Assembly: GCA_022707725.1 (NCBI GenBank)
Contig: JAKJAB010000053.1
Coordinates: forward strand, 1-14,713
Length of the DNA: 14,713 nucleotides
DNA from: Chloroflexota bacterium
GTDB taxonomy: Bacteria > Chloroflexota > Anaerolineae > B4-G1 > SLSP01
Direction of reading: 5' to 3'
Shown piece by piece: positions 13,697 to 14,713 of this stretch. The notes under the pieces were generated by a model that saw nothing but the letters and a program-made list of their open reading frames with translations, searched no databases and had not been told where the DNA came from. A program made the position numbers and the translations under genes. Position 1 is the stretch's first letter. Each line of letters opens with the position of its first letter.

Positions 13697-14713
13697 CTAC
13701 ACAGGCTCCTCTAGCTTTTCTTCGACCGGTTTGCTGGCGCCATCACTACCATTCTTACCCACGCGCCTACGCAATGGCCATTGCAGCCCGGGACGGCGTG
13801 GCAGACGCTTCTGACTGTCATCGCCCTGTTCGGTGTAATCCTGGTAATACTGATAATAGTACTCACTCCCCGTGCGCGTGCTGACTCGATTCACAACAAC
13901 GCCCAGCATATTGGCATGCACACGTTGAAATTCCTCCACGGCGCGTTTTGCCAACCCGCGGCGGGTTTTACCGACATCGGTCACGAGCAGCACACCGCCT
14001 TCCCTCAGACGCGCTGCCAAAACCGCGGCATCGGTGACCATCAGAATCGGCGCACTATCGAAGATAATCAGATCGGCTATCGCCAACAGGATGTCGAGCA
14101 CCGCCCCCATTCGCTCCGAGCCAAGTATCTCGGCCGGATTCGGGGGCAAGGGACCACAAGGCAACAGTTGCAGGTTTTCCACACCTGTATCCTGCAGATA
14201 AGATTCTGGATCAGGCTCTGAGGCCAGGAGAATGCTGCTTAGTCCCTCTGCATTGGAGACATTGAAGATCTTGTGGAGTACAGGGCGCCGAAGGTCGGTA
14301 TCGACCATAATGACCCGAAATCCCGATTGGGCCATGGCCACCGCCAGGTTCGCCAGTGTTAAACTTTTGCCCTCCGAAGGGCCAGAACTGGCCACCAGTA
14401 AGGTACGCATAGGGTGATCGACAAACGAAAAACGAATGTTGGTACGTAGCGCGCGATATGCCTCAGCCGTGACAGAGAGGGGTTGGTGATGGACAACAAG
14501 TTTTTCCCCGTAACTCTCGCCCTCCATACGCGCGATGGCACCCAGCACAGGAAGCTGGGTGATCCGGGCAACCTCGTCCGTCGACTTGATGGTATCGTCA
14601 AGGAACTCGATGAGTACAGCACCGCCCACTGCCAGTCCCAGCCCGATGGCTGCGGCGAGCAACACGGTCTGAGCCACATTTGGGCTGATCGGCTCGGAGG
14701 GCAAAGTCGCGGG
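13697..14713 (-). CDS. Polysaccharide-export tyrosine kinase (Wzc/CpsD-like), C-terminal part
   Basis: The C-terminal portion of an inner-membrane BY-kinase that regulates capsule or exopolysaccharide chain polymerisation. The frame is open to the window edge, so the N-terminus and first membrane helix lie outside. Numbering from the codon at 14704, PSEPISPN and a hydrophobic helix (12-33) form the end of the Wzz chain-length domain. The kinase follows: Walker A GPSEGKSL (108-115), Walker A' VIMVDTDLRRP (131-141) and Walker B LIIFDSAP (212-219). A tyrosine cluster EYYYQYYQDY (281-290) is the expected autophosphorylation tail. A basic linker and an acidic end (PVEEKLEEPV) follow. It fuses co-polymerase and kinase in one chain, as in Proteobacteria-style Wzc. 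A terminator lies directly downstream, so this is the last gene of its operon. Confidence 0.93.
   Translation of the reverse strand, partial: PATLPSEPISPNVAQTVLLAAAIGLGLAVGGAVLIEFLDDTIKSTDEVARITQLPVLGAIARMEGESYGEKLVVHHQPLSVTAEAYRALRTNIRFSFVDHPMRTLLVASSGPSEGKSLTLANLAVAMAQSGFRVIMVDTDLRRPVLHKIFNVSNAEGLSSILLASEPDPESYLQDTGVENLQLLPCGPLPPNPAEILGSERMGAVLDILLAIADLIIFDSAPILMVTDAAVLAARLREGGVLLVTDVGKTRRGLAKRAVEEFQRVHANMLGVVVNRVSTRTGSEYYYQYYQDYTEQGDDSQKRLPRRPGLQWPLRRRVGKNGSDGASKPVEEKLEEPV

Overview
The window looks like a piece of a Chloroflexota (Anaerolineae- or Caldilineae-like) chromosome, probably from a metagenome. This is inferred from gene style only: a short YiiM-like MOSC protein, an exported Asp-box propeller, several large STAND NTPases with TPR tails, and short GATTACGC palindromes between genes. 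There is no rRNA, tRNA or marker gene to confirm it. GC content is uneven: the propeller gene is visibly AT-richer, and the NB-ARC gene at 10.4-13.1 kb is GC-rich.

Layout from left to right. 14-478: MOSC protein (+). 532-2178: exported Asp-box propeller (+), whose last codons run into a repeat. 2129-4006: a cluster of GATTACGC-type palindromic units surrounding an intact DDE transposase gene (2300-3763, -). 3992-10439: three co-oriented genes forming the most interesting part of the window. They are a P-loop ATPase whose readable start lies inside the repeat, a 1210-residue STAND ATPase, and a radical SAM/SPASM enzyme whose start codon overlaps the STAND stop. The STAND protein carries a complete RbsB/LacI-type sugar-binding fold inserted between its Walker A and Walker B motifs and has a TPR tail. 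10526-10765: an N-terminal scrap of a BREX PglZ gene. 10399-13071: an NB-ARC/TPR gene (-) whose native 3' end is lost and which now reads antisense through the pglZ scrap into the end of the radical SAM gene. 13072-13696: intergenic, with a candidate promoter carrying two perfect 14-bp palindromes, two TGCCC/GGGCA hairpin direct repeats, a long near-perfect inverted repeat and an intrinsic terminator. 13697-14713: the C-terminal part of a polysaccharide-export tyrosine kinase (-), cut by the window edge.

How the genes may work together. The ATPase, the binding-domain STAND protein and the radical SAM enzyme look like one functional unit. The STAND protein has no signal peptide, so the inferred logic is that a small cytosolic ligand bound by the inserted domain gates the NTPase switch. 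The NTPase would then control, or be controlled together with, a radical-SAM peptide-modifying enzyme. The cassette lies 86 bp before a BREX pglZ remnant and next to another STAND gene with an effector-associated-like N-terminus, which points to a rearranged defence or conflict island. Function is inferred from domains and context only. The insertion of a periplasmic-binding-protein fold inside a STAND NTPase core is, as far as I know, not a described architecture.
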